DNA of 64,000 bases from Tanytarsus gracilentus (lineage: Eukaryota; Arthropoda; Insecta; Diptera; Chironomidae). The notes under the pieces were generated by a model that was given only the letters and a program-made list of their open reading frames with translations, was not told the DNA's origin and made no database searches. Both the position numbers and the translations under genes were made by a program. Shown piece after piece: positions 1-12,697 of the stretch. Location of the stretch: the NCBI GenBank assembly GCA_038502055.1, contig JAXRKN010000041.1, positions 1,327,001 to 1,391,000 on the forward strand, given 5' to 3'. Positions within the stretch are counted from its first letter, which is position 1, and each line of letters starts with the position of its first letter.

Positions 1-3000
1 AAACTTCATTGAATTTTTAAAAAAATAGCTGTTATCGTGTCACGTGGTTTGAATGCATTTGAAGTTTTTATATGCTGCTAAATTAACAAATTTAAACTGA
101 TTCAATTCTACAGATGCAGATATGATTTTATGGAAACGAAGCATATCAAGAAAATTTCCGGTGAGCTCATATTTTTGCAATAAAAATCTCGCAGCAGTGA
201 AATGGAAATAAAAGTGCATAAAACATAAAAATAAATCGGAACACATGTTGAGAAGGAGAAAATATTATGATGAAAATTTTTTTGTTGTCAAAATAAATTT
301 TTGATCTAATGAAGACGAATTGCGCAAAAATAACGCAATAAAACTTTTAAAAATAAATTTGATTTTTTTAAAAATATCAACCAAAAAATCAGCACAAAAA
401 CATAAAATATATAAAATATGATCCAACCACAACTTTTTGGATGATTGTAAACGTGAAAAACATATATGCTGTACCGACACCCCTTCATATAGTGAACATT
501 TTTATTTTTCAACTTCATTCCTCATCAATTCATAGTTGTTATTAAAGTTATTAAGTCACACACAAATTTATATCGCGTTTGGTGTTTACTTTCCATGAAT
601 CCATTTCAATTTAAAATGCTGCTTTGTTTTCATTTGGATGAGTTAGTTTAGTCGGGAAGTTGTTATACGGTGGCACATAGTGCAGTGTGGATGCACGTTT
701 TTAACTGCATTGCATGCACTTGTGTCGACCTTACATTGCTTTCGAATGAAAAAGCAGCAAGGAAGTGAATTAAACGATGATAATAAAATAATTTTAATTT
801 TTGAGTGATGTCGAAAATTGTCAATTTAAATCACATTAATGTCCAGTGAACACTTTCAGCAATCTTAAATCAGCACTCAACGGAATTCCCGTCTATGACG
901 CACCGCAAAAATATTTTATGAATTTAAATTCAAGATCATGATCAAGATTATTCACAAACATTAGCTTTAATGCGAATTTTTGTGCAATTTCGCTTCTTTC
1001 AAACAATCAAATAAAATTAAAATGATGGTATTGCAAAAAAACAAAGATGCAACTTTAAATTAAGAGTGGAGTAAAAAGAAGTCTAAATTTTTAAGTGAGT
1101 AAAATTGTAAATCATTGGTGGAATAAATTAGCAAACTCAATAACCGAAAGTTTCATATTAAAGCAAAAAATTCGCACGTTTAAATATTTTGAATGTCTTA
1201 AATATAAACTTACAATCATAAATAAAATAAAATATTTGTATAAATTTATCTTTCCTTGCATATGGATAATAAAATTTTGTGCAAAATATCTGCGATTTAA
1301 TTTCTTGCGGTAGTTTTTGTTCTCGATGCAAATATTGCGTAATAAGCTCTACTAGGAAATTGCAGTTTACAGTGTCGCGATGAATGTTGCTGTAAAAAAA
1401 TACAACAACAATCGACGTGAGATAAAAAGCAACAACTTATGAGTCACTTTTATGAATTACTAATTGAGCTCCAGGTAATCTTGGTGATTGGATGAATCAT
1501 GATGGAGAAAACAAAATTATTGAGCGTGTAACGTGTTGATGATTTCTTCCTTAAAGACAGATGTGCAATCTCTTAAGAAATATTTTTGGCAACTCATTTT
1601 AACTTCTTATGGATGTGCTATTGTGTGCGAATAAAAAGCAAGAAATGAGCATAAAAATCTAAGATTTATTAAGGGTGATCAAAGAACATCTGTGAAATAT
1701 ATTTTTGTTAGTTTTAAATTTTGATTTGATATTAATGAATAAGTTTAATTGAACTTAAGTTTAAATCAAGAAGTCACCGAAAACATTTTCAAGTGGTGTC
1801 AGTGAAACACACTTCATTTCTGAAGAATTAAGTGATTCATTGACTTGAAGAAACTCCAATATTTGCACCACTTACACACAAGCACATGGTAACTCTCATT
1901 ATTGCTCTCTCATACTCATTATGCCCATATTCACTCCTCAACTTCTTTATTTCACTCATTCTTCTCTCGTCTCCCTCTCTCTTTTACTATCGGCAATGTG
2001 TATGCACACATCACACCGGGTACACATTCAGTCACTAATATTAAATTAAACTGGTGATAGATTGTGAGGCTCTTTAAAAATATATTTTTTTCAGTTTACA
2101 TTCAACAGTCGTCACGATTGGATTTAATAAGCACGTTAGTGATAACCGCGATAATAAAGCGTGACTTGCGTGAAAAAACATTGTTTTTTTTGGCAAAAAA
2201 TTAAATGAGAAAAAGATAAGAAAAATATGTTGAGTGAACGTTAAGGGTGAAGATTTGTCTGTGTCAAGCAATTACATAGTAAAATATTCTTGAACGATTG
2301 TGATAACAAAATTGCAATGGACAATAAAGTCAAGTTAATTTTACTTTGTGTCTTCTATTTCATTGTGATTCAAATTTTGAGAATAATATTCAGCTAGAAG
2401 AAGAGAAACCCAAAGAGATTATCGAGAAGATTTTAAGGATTTACCACGAAAAAATGTAAGGATTTATTTTTATTGCAGCGTCCGGCTTAGTTTGGATTAT
2501 TACCTAAGGGTCATAAAGTGTCCTCAAAATTATCTAAAAATTAGTTTTGAAATATTTTCTATAAGGTGCACAAATAATTAAATTTTAACTTTAAATTTGA
2601 TTTTAATGAACTTAATTTTGCCAATAATATCACATTTTTTGACCTTTATTTCTTTTGTATTTTCTCCCCTTCCACTAATTAATGTCAATGAGAGTCAATT
2701 TTTCTGATCTCCAAACCGAGTAAAATATTGAGCACGGAAAATCGTGAATCGTTCAAAATTGGGTCCATCCGACTTTTATTGGAAATTTAATTTTGTGATA
2801 GCGATCGTATTATTAATTTTTTTATTTGATGAAAAATAAACAACATTTTTAAAATTAATCTTTATTTTTTTTAATTTATTCAAATCTTAAAACAATTTGA
2901 ACTTTCCCCGTTCATAAATTCTAAAAAGCATTTAAAAGTTCGAACACAATGCGATTTTTTAATTAGCCTAGAACAATTAACTTTATGACATTCCTATTTT

Positions 3001-6000
3001 AGCACTTTTAATTGCAGCAAATTCTATTGCACACTCTTTAATTGCATTTTCTTTAAATGAATTGCTATTTAGCGAACTTCCATCGATATATCGAAAGAAA
3101 AAATGGAGCGGACACAAATTTTGAAATTGCATTGTAGTGCAGAAAAAAATAGCATTTGAATGTAAAGAGAAAAAGAACTACATACATACATTGTTGATGA
3201 TATTCTGCGATTAACCCTAAAGCGACTCATTCGCATTTTGTTTGCTTATGAATTTAAATTAATTGTCATACATATTCAGCAGAAATGAAGTATTATTGTC
3301 TTTTGGCTCGGCTATTATTAACTTAACTCTCGCTCCCTTACTCGGTCATCATCTCGAGCATCGAGTAAAATTAAATTCGGACAGTCCGTAGTTGTTGTTT
3401 AGCATTTGATGCATTTACTTCTCATTGAGAGTTTTTTAAAGTTTTAAGTCAAACTAAAGATGGAAAAGAAAAAATATTGGAGAAAGTAAAAAATTATTTA
3501 AAATTAATTTAATTTTATTACCTAGTTTTAAAATAATTTGAGCGACGTTGCCGTAATTTTGAAAATTGATAAAATGATTGATTTATTAAAAGCAGTGTGG
3601 ATGTTTTTGTTTCACGACACCTTCACACCACCTTCGATATCATGACAAGCAAAGATAAGAACTTCTTTCACACTTATCGGCAAGTGCAACATTCTTTTTC
3701 TCATAGGACTTTTTTTAAACTAAATTGTCAGTTTTTGTAGAAATATTTGTTCAAGTGGTCGCACTGTGGAGGCTTGATGAAGATATCAATGGACATACGA
3801 AAGTAAAAATGTATGTCAATAATGAGTTTATATTCCAATAATATATGTGTGTATGTAAGAAAGTTGGATATTATAGCCTGTGGGTTGTGATGATGATTAT
3901 GATGATCGAAGCTTAAGAAATTAAAAAAAATGACAAAAAAAATCATGAGTGAAGTTTCAAATTACTGAGTGAAGTCATTGACGATTAAAATTATGAGCTG
4001 AAATATGTGAATTTGAAAAAGCGTAGCAAAATGAATTTTTAACTGACCGAGTGTAGGTGAAGAAATTTATGTAAAATACCAAGTGAACTGAGCAACTCGG
4101 ATGTGGTGAAATTATTTAATTGTTAATGTTCTACCAATTAAGTCATCAACAGCCCAAACATTAAAGTAGTTGTTCCATGTCCTCCCCTCACTAACCGAAA
4201 AAGTCAAAATCATATTCAATTAAATTTTGCGAAGAAGACCACAAAAGAGATTCAAATTAGAATTCGTCATGTTCATATTATTTTTCATGGGCGTCGACGA
4301 CATCGTACATAGTTTAGAGTCACACACAAAATATTATTGTTTGCACAGAGCTTTGTGCACTCATTTTTGCGCCACATTTATGGCACCCATAACAACACGT
4401 AATAGAGAAATACTTAACGTGCCGCGCACTTGTCAAACCATGTAAAATATTCACTTGGTCACAGGAATGGACACTCATCAAAATTAAAAAGTTTAAAAAA
4501 CAAAAATTACGCCAGTGTCCACTCTTTAAATTGACCGTGCTATTACACGCATTTGATTTTTTTTTCATGAATGAATCCGCCTTCATTTACACATTAAAAA
4601 ATTTCACTCGCTCTAACGCGATGTGAAGACAAATTTTCTTACTATTTCGTAAAGTATCCAAATACGTCCATTGATGAATCCAATGATCGGCTTCAATTTA
4701 TGGCGATAATGATGAATGTTGAAAAGATTTAGCGCTTGAGCTTTTTTTGGGATGGAATCATTAAAAAACGTTTTACGGATGATTTCAGACCTTGACGGTG
4801 AGAGTTGGAATTTAAAAGAAATTTTAAAAAATGTTTGCATTTAGAATGCAAATGAGGATTTTTTGTTGAATGTGGTTCACTGAAATAAATTGCTAAATTA
4901 TGAGCAATTCATGGAGACATTCTCTGAAAGTTGAAGTGATGAAGTAAAATTTTCATAAATCTAACTAATTTTGAAAATGACACAAAATTATTAAATTTTT
5001 CAATTAAGAGTAAGAGATATTTTTTAAACTAGGTTACTAAATTAGTTAATTATTATAGACAAAAATATTTTTTCAAATCTTCATTCCATCATGTCCACAA
5101 TTCAAGTTTATTACTCCTTTTTGTTTATAAATTTGCCTCTTTTGGCATTACAATCAATATGCAGATTCCAATAGTTGTGTCCGTATTGTTTATTTTATTA
5201 CCTCTGTCACAATTTACATATTAAATTGTGACTGGAATATTAAGTTGAAGATAATATCGATGATGTCACATTTGACGCTTAATTGAAGTGAAGTTTGATT
5301 TAATTGAAGTTTATGGTTTATCGCGCTTGAATTGAGTTTAAGATGTATAAAAAGAGAAATGCAAATAGCTTCATTTAAATTCATGTTTGATTTGAAATTT
5401 TTGAGTACGATAAGAATATAATAGATAGAGGTTGAGAGTTGAATATATTGATGACTGCATATTTAATAAAACTGGATGTTTTCTAAATGTCAAGAAAACT
5501 TTTATTTTAAATTATCAAAACTGATTATAAAAATTCCTAGTCAAAATCTTCGTACAAACCCTAAATTAAAAATCATAGATTAACTTCCTAGAACTTTTGA
5601 AGCATTTATTTTCTCTTAAAATATTCGAAAGTTATTGAAAAGTAAATTTCTGACTAACCGACACACATTTTTAGATGAATTATTCAATTTTTTTCGTCTC
5701 CTCTTATTGTCGAGGGCAAAGCAAGAAATGTCAAGTAAAAGGTCAATTATTACTCGACTATATCATCATTAATCTAACACACTCTTTGACAGCTTCTTGT
5801 GAGAACATAAAAATTATTTTTTTAATTAAATAATTACACTTCTCAGTGGCTCAAATTGCATTCATTCCTTGTACTGCTGTCAAAAATTGGTTTAGTCCAT
5901 AATTTAAACTAATAATTCAGAATTTTTATTGTATGCGAGTGAGTGGCGGCAGTATATAAAGATATTTAGAGGCATTTATTCGTCCATTCATTAGAAACGA

Positions 6001-7879
6001 TTTGCTGCTAATGACAAAATTGAATCAATGAAATAATGATGATGATGAGCTGCAGTGGACTAGTTTTTATGCAGAAAAATTTTATTCAATACTTTTATAA
6101 AGAATTAATTATTAATTTCCAATAAATTTCATATTTAATATAAACTCATGAGTCACGTTTATTCACACACATAATCCCACGTTAAAGCACGCAATAGCTG
6201 TCGGTCATTCAACCAGTTCTATTTCATTGACCGATTGCCTTTTTTCATCGCACATTGGGATGGTCGTTATACACGTCACCACGAAACAACAGAATATACA
6301 CAATAATGTAGTGGGACAAAAATTGTGCGTCGAGTAAACAAAAAGAATGTAAATCTACATTTGTACAAAAAAGCGCTTCCAGCCTGTCGGCGAAAAGGAA
6401 GAAGTAGACATCGATAAATCATCCAAGAAAGGCTTTTTGTTCTCAACTGCCTCACATAACAATTCAGTGCGTTGTCAAGTTACATGATAAGAATTAAAGT
6501 GGAGAAAAATTGACTTCACGATGATTTTTCTTTTACACTCAATTTCCTCTTTTCTCTCGCGAGGATTACAAAATAGCAATTGTGAAAGTGAGTCAATGAA
6601 CTTTAACCATATTTTCTCCCCCTCTTATTGTTCCTAAATAAATTAATGCTTCACACTTTTACTGAATTAACTCAATTTAATGCTAAGTGGTTGAAATTTG
6701 TTAAGCTATAAGGAAATAAATTGGATTTAAATATACGTAAAAAGCAATGCGTGCACATGTGTTAAGAACTTGTTTAGATAATTTCGAAATTATTTAAAAC
6801 CTTTTAAAATTATATTAATGATTTTTTAACTGTCAAATTACATCGCATATTTACTTTAAAAAAACTCAATTATTCTACACACAAGAATTGTGATAGCAAT
6901 CAATTGATTTATTTTGTGTCATGCGAGGCATAAAAACTGAGAGCTTATTTGTCATATTTTCCATACTTCACTCTCATTCATACAGAAAAAAAGATAATGT
7001 TTGCCGAAAAGGATAAAATAACATTTTGAAAAATAAACCTCACTGTCGTGTGCTTCTTCGTCTCTATAGAAAAAACGTTTGTGTTATTTGTAAGTAGCAG
7101 AAATCAATTTAAAAGAAAAAAGTTTTATTTGCTTTTGATTTGGAAATGGAAAAATAAAGGATCTGAAAAATAAAAAAAATAGTAATTTATTGTGTCAGGA
7201 CATGATTTTATCCATTTTATCAAACAACCCCTAAGAAACACTGAAAATAGTTCAATAATTTTTAATTATAGAGTTTTTAATCCATTATTTCATAGTCAAG
7301 TTAAAAGGGTCAAATTATGTGTTGGAAAATTTTCTTAATTTGCATGAAAAAAATTAAAATAACTCAAGCATGAAAAAATTCTAATACTCAAGGTAAAGTT
7401 TAATTTCACATGCGTAAAAAAATAAAAACCATTATTTATAAATGTTTAAAATTTTTTTGTGGCAAACAATTTTCAACGATAAATTTAATCGTTAAAAAAT
7501 CTAAAGAAGTTTAATTTAATTTTTGATAACTTCCAGTCAACTCACAGTGATTTCAAGAAAAACTTTTTATTTTCATTAGTTTATCTTCCTCATATTTTGT
7601 TCACTAACAAATATCAAAGATCCACTCTGAAAAATAAAGTATCAAATGACATGAACTACTTTTTCAACTTATGATTGAGTGAAAAATAAAGTTAACTTTT
7701 TGAGAGCTTTAGGATCGTTTATCAATTAAGTCACAGTTATTTTTTAAAGCTTTTTAGAATTTGTTATTCAGAAATTTATTTTTAACGAAAAAGTAAATGA
7801 CCCAAATCAAACATTTTTTATCAATAAATTTTTATTTCCAACCAATTCTCAAGAAAATGTTTTTCTCTTTTATTTCTAG
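1..7879. other. AT-rich stretch upstream of the receptor's first recognised exon; no gene seen
   Basis: No open frame here has recognisable protein similarity or a run of consistent splice sites. The stretch may contain non-coding first exons and promoter of the receptor gene that begins coding at 7884, because that exon is preceded by a clear polypyrimidine tract and AG acceptor at 7878-7879, meaning an upstream exon must exist. A short open frame (ATG at about 2317, 26 codons) and a GTAAGG donor-like site near 2456 are the only hints, and neither is convincing. Confidence 0.5.
7868..7873 (-). promoter_or_regulatory. Candidate poly(A) signal for the AMP ligase
   Basis: AATAAA on the minus strand, about 150 bp past the ligase stop codon. 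If used, the ligase 3' UTR covers the receptor exon at 7880-8008 in antisense. Further AATAAA copies lie at about 7829 and 7774. Confidence 0.35.
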
Positions 7880-7883
7880 TCAC

Positions 7884-10800
7884 ATGAACATTATAGAAGC
7901 TAAGATGAATCGATACGGAGTAAACACACGAAGTGGCGATCTTTTAGAAGCCACATTTCAAGAAAATGTGACAATGGCTGACGATGGCGAAGTTGATGAA
8001 TTTAGCAGGTAAGAAATTTTATGATCTAGAGAGCCTCTCGATTTTCAATTTGGTTGCGATTTCTTTTGCCTCTTTCCGCTGAATTTTTCCCGATCCATTG
8101 GTTGGAAGTGACTCTATGAAAAAGACACCACCTCGAAGTTGCTTGAAAGTCGGTAAATTACTAGTTGCTTCTACGATTATTTCCTCTGTAACGTGGACCG
8201 CGGGGTCTCTTACAACAAGTGCTGTAGCTACTTCCACTTCAATCGGATCTGGAGTGCCGACAACACATACAAATTTCACCCCTGGAATCATCTCAATAAT
8301 ATCTTCGATTTCACATGGAAATATTTCATTGTAAATGTTCTTAATGATAAATGTGCGTTGACCAATTATGTTGATTTCGAGGCTTTCGTCTATGAAGCCC
8401 ATATCGCTTGTATGTAGCCATCCGTCATCATCCAAAATTGATGAACCACGATTGAGATAGCCGAGAAATTTAGTTGCCCTATTTCTCACTAAAATCTCTC
8501 CGATTTCACGAATGCCACCAATTGTGCCGTCATCAATGAGAATTTTCAATTCTGTATTCACGGTAGGCTTTCCAACAGATGTCGAGTGCGGTAGGCTTGT
8601 ATCAGTCTCAGCAATTAGGCCACCGAATTCTAAAATATGATTTAATTAAATACTAATTATTTTTTTTCACTCAACTCACCAGTCATTCCATATCCAACTT
8701 TAACTGAACCGTTCGTTAGTTTTTCCTGAATTTTATTTTTTAAATTAACGCTAACGTAAAGTCCACCAGTTATAAAGTCTTTAATGCAGCTCCAGTCTGC
8801 GTGATTGAACCTCGGTGACTCACTGAGCAAAACAAGATAAGGTGGCAGAACAAAAACCGAACTTGGCCGGTATTTTTCTACCATATCGAAAAATAAATCT
8901 GTAGTGAATGCTTTCGACGTGATCAATCGTGTCTGTCCACTAAGTGTGTGAAAAATTAAACTATTGAAGTGCGTGAGCCAGTAAGGACTTGTTGTATTAA
9001 AAATGAAGATATCTCTGTTGAATTCGTTGATCCATGTGTAAGCTTGCAGTTGTTGACGATGAGAAACTTTTGCCGGTTTAGGGGTTCCAGAGCTGCCAGA
9101 TGTACAAACAATAACGGCACATTTTTCAACGGAATCATTGTTGGTGTAAATGAAGCTAAAAATAGAGAAAATTTTGAGTGTTTTCAATTTAAACTAATTG
9201 AATTAGAATGTGATGAGAATACTCTCAAGATATTTATTTCTTTAGCATTTTAAAATGCTCGGAAAGTCGCGGATTTGATTCAATTTTTCTTATCTTTTAC
9301 ATTGTTTTAATGTCAAGACTTGACATTTTAAAAAATTTGTGTAGGGTAAGGAGCCCTTTTTCCGTTATATTTTGCCAAAATATAACTTTGAAGTCATAAT
9401 TTGAACGTTAAAAGAATAAATTTTAATGTAAAAATTTATGCGCAAATCATGTGTTGCCTTTATTTGATACCATTTTTATATTTTTCTGTCACCGCATCAT
9501 GGTTTAAAACATCAAAATATCTGAGCCTATTGGCCGTTACAAAGATTCCTTATTTGTTATGTTTTTTGCTTTTTGTTATGTTTTTTAAAAAATTAATTTG
9601 AATAAGATACTATGAAAAGTTGAGTTTTAGTGTTATTTATTAAAATCATATTTGAAAAAAAATGCTAAATTTTTGAAGCATATCAAGCATGTGTATGCTA
9701 AAATTAATTAAAATGCTTAAAATTAACCCATTAAACGTGTTTTTAATTGATTCTTTTGAATTAAATGTTAAAAAATATTAAACTTGAAGCAATTTATCAT
9801 TGACTCAATTTCAGTCTTGAGATTGATTGTTGCCTGATTTTCCGTCTGTACGTGTGTCCTCCACAGAAAAACTCGGCTTCCTGAATATTTAGCGATTAAA
9901 AAAATTTGAAATGAAAGCTCTTGATCTGTTGTGATTTTATAAAAAAGTCCAGCATGCTACTCCATGTGGACAGACAGTCAGGTGTCCTTTTTCATGCTTT
10001 TTTTGTTAATTTATAGCTTCATGTTCTCGTTGAACTCGTGATTACTCCAGCAATTCATTGGCTTTGATTTTTTTAGTTGTGTCCAACATGGACACGCAGT
10101 CATGTCTTTAATGGCATTTTTCAGAATATGGCTTATGTACCTCGTTGAATCGTGATTGGCCAGGAATCAATTGGATTGATGATTTTTGAGGAATGTCTTG
10201 GCTGTGCTGGAGTGCCCTCATATTATTTTTTATGTCATTTAATATTTTTGGTAATCACTATACAATAATGCAGTATTTTATGAATTTCGTTTAATAAAGG
10301 GGTAAAGTGATGAGAAAAATGTCGAATTTTGTGAAAATTAGTTTCGGTATAGTTTTAACAAAGATTATAATGTTTCTTGTTATATTTTTTAAATAATGCA
10401 ATAAAAATACAGTTAATTGGCATTTCTCTTTTTTTGAAAAAATCATGTCTGATATCGACCATAGTTCAAAAGTGGATTTTTTTTTAGTGAAAATAAATTT
10501 GGTCAGTTTGTATGAAAAAACTTCTAAAAAATCTGAAAAATTACAGAGTTGATGTTTGAGTGTTCTGAATAGTTTTATTTTTTGGTATGGTTCGAGATCA
10601 GTCTTTTAAAATGAAGTTTTGGCTCCACTGTGTTTTGTTATAAATTTTGAATATGATTTTAAATCCAGTTTGTTGAGTAAATCCTATCTACAATATACGT
10701 TGTCTTGGTTTTGAGTATTGCAAGCATAGGCGGAGGCAAAAATATCTACTGGATTTTTGATCGGAACAAAGTCAGCTGGTTTAGGGTGTTTTAAATTTAT

Positions 10801-12665
10801 TTTTTTGCAGTTTGGTCCTCTAATTGAAGGAAAAATTTATGAAAATTAAATGGGTCTTAATTCTGAAGTCAGTTATTTCAGTTTAAATAAAGAGATGAAT
10901 TTACTTCCTCATACAAATTTAGTATTTGATGAAGCTAAATACTTGTCTTCAGGTTTTAAGACATATTAATGTCCTAAGTTTATTCGTTGGAACTAGAAGA
11001 CTTAAATCCGAAAAAAATTTTTTAAAGCCTCCTTAAGCTGTCGCTAGTCTTGTTGGTTCCGATGGAAAAAGTCGTGCAGTTTTTGCCTCCCCTATGCTTA
11101 ATATCAAACAATTTATTTAGATAACTATGGGAGAAAAATTTTCTTTTTTTCTCAAATTTTTTATTATTCAACGTAAAACCTACGTAAAAGGCATATAACG
11201 AAATAAGGGCTCCTTACCCTATATTTAAAAATTGTTTTAATTTTTTTAAGGTTCAATTCTTAAAACACCCTCAAAAATTTCAAAACAATTTTTTTCACTC
11301 ACTCGTCAGAAACGTCGTTACATGGCTTTAAAAAGTCGCTGATATGACTTAAACCCTCAATTTTCTCTGTCAAGATAACCACTCTTGCTTCACTCTCAAG
11401 AATTGCTAGAGCTGCTATAAGTTTATCGGCATTATAATGATCACTAAAAATCACTTTTGGCTTTGTCTCGCGATAGATTTGAACGATTTTGTTTACGTTA
11501 AATGATGTATCAACCGGATTGATTGGGAGTCGAAGAAGGAAGCACGCGAAAATAGTAGGTGCGACATAGGTTGAATTTCGCGCTATCAATCCCGCGATAT
11601 CACCACCTTTATAGCCTTGTTTCGCTAAATTTTTGGCTATGTTTGTCATATACTCTGTCATTTGTGAGCATGTTAATTCGATTCCGTCATCGTCACACAC
11701 CTGCGACACTTTATCAGGTGTTCTGTACAAAACATTTAATATCACTTGTCCCACCGACACATTATCACTATAAACCTGCGGTAATTTTCTTCCATGCAAT
11801 ATTCCCGTATGCGGTTCAAAAAACGCCATTCTAACTTCTTCAACCACTTATCAAGTACTGCCCGCTGCGAGAATGTTTCTTTTTATTTCACTCACGAAAA
11901 AAATTGTATGTTTATCTTATCACAGACTATTTTTTTCTTCTCTCTTACTCACTCACACGCATCAATAAAAAAATTGTTCATACACAGATTTTTTTGATAA
12001 AGACGAAAAAGGAATTTTTCGATTTGTACACGAGAGCGTGAGCTTCCAATTAGCTTAGTGATCTTTTTTGAATTTAAAGTTTATTTGTTTTTTAAATTAG
12101 GAGGTTAACAAAATGCGTGTTAATCAACTCTCACGTGGCAAAGCACGTTTTTGAGATGTCACTAAAATAGTTTATGATGCATTAATTTTTTTCCATGGAC
12201 TCGACTCTACATTATTTCTATTATTTATATAAGTTTTTTTTAATAAAATATTATTCAGTCACTTTCGAAGCAAAAATGTGCAGTTTTTATTTTGATGACA
12301 TACTTTTATAGAAAGCAGAAACAGCAATGTTCTTATTTTTTTTTATATTAAATTTAAATCTATATTTTTTAATAATTTTTAAAATTTGAATCTATATTTT
12401 TTTAATTTTTATTTTTTTTAATTGCAAGTTAATTTATCTTTTTCAATTATTTATAGACAATTGCAACAAAGTCATCACTCATCACCAAAATTACTAGCTT
12501 CGAAATATAATTAACTCGTTTTTACATTTTAACTTTTCTTCATAGAAAACTCGACAGATCGACTTCAACGATCACCTGTTAAAACACTAATGCTCCTAAT
12601 TCAGCTTTTTCCTCTGTACGCCATACGCGCCTCGCTCATTTTCTCATTTGGTTTTTTAAATTTTC

Positions 12666-12697
<32 letters not shown>

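Larger units (their letters stand above)
9344..11219. mobile_element. TA-flanked inverted-repeat element (about 1.9 kb) in the ligase intron
   Basis: The left end (9342 on) and the reverse complement of the right end (to 11221) both read TAGGGTAAGGAGCCCTT, continuing to about 29 bp with two mismatches. Both ends abut TA, as expected for a Tc1/mariner-like insertion. No transposase frame is visible, so the element looks non-autonomous. Inside it are two degenerate copies of a roughly 120-bp repeat (9955-10220) and a second inverted repeat (10723-11099). It fills most of ligase intron 1 (9156-11302). Confidence 0.65.

Noticed and set aside
2317..2396. Short hydrophobic frame MDNKVKLILLCVFYFIV
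   Set aside because: Only 26 codons, with no splice-supported continuation or known relative. It could be an upstream frame in a 5' UTR but cannot be supported.
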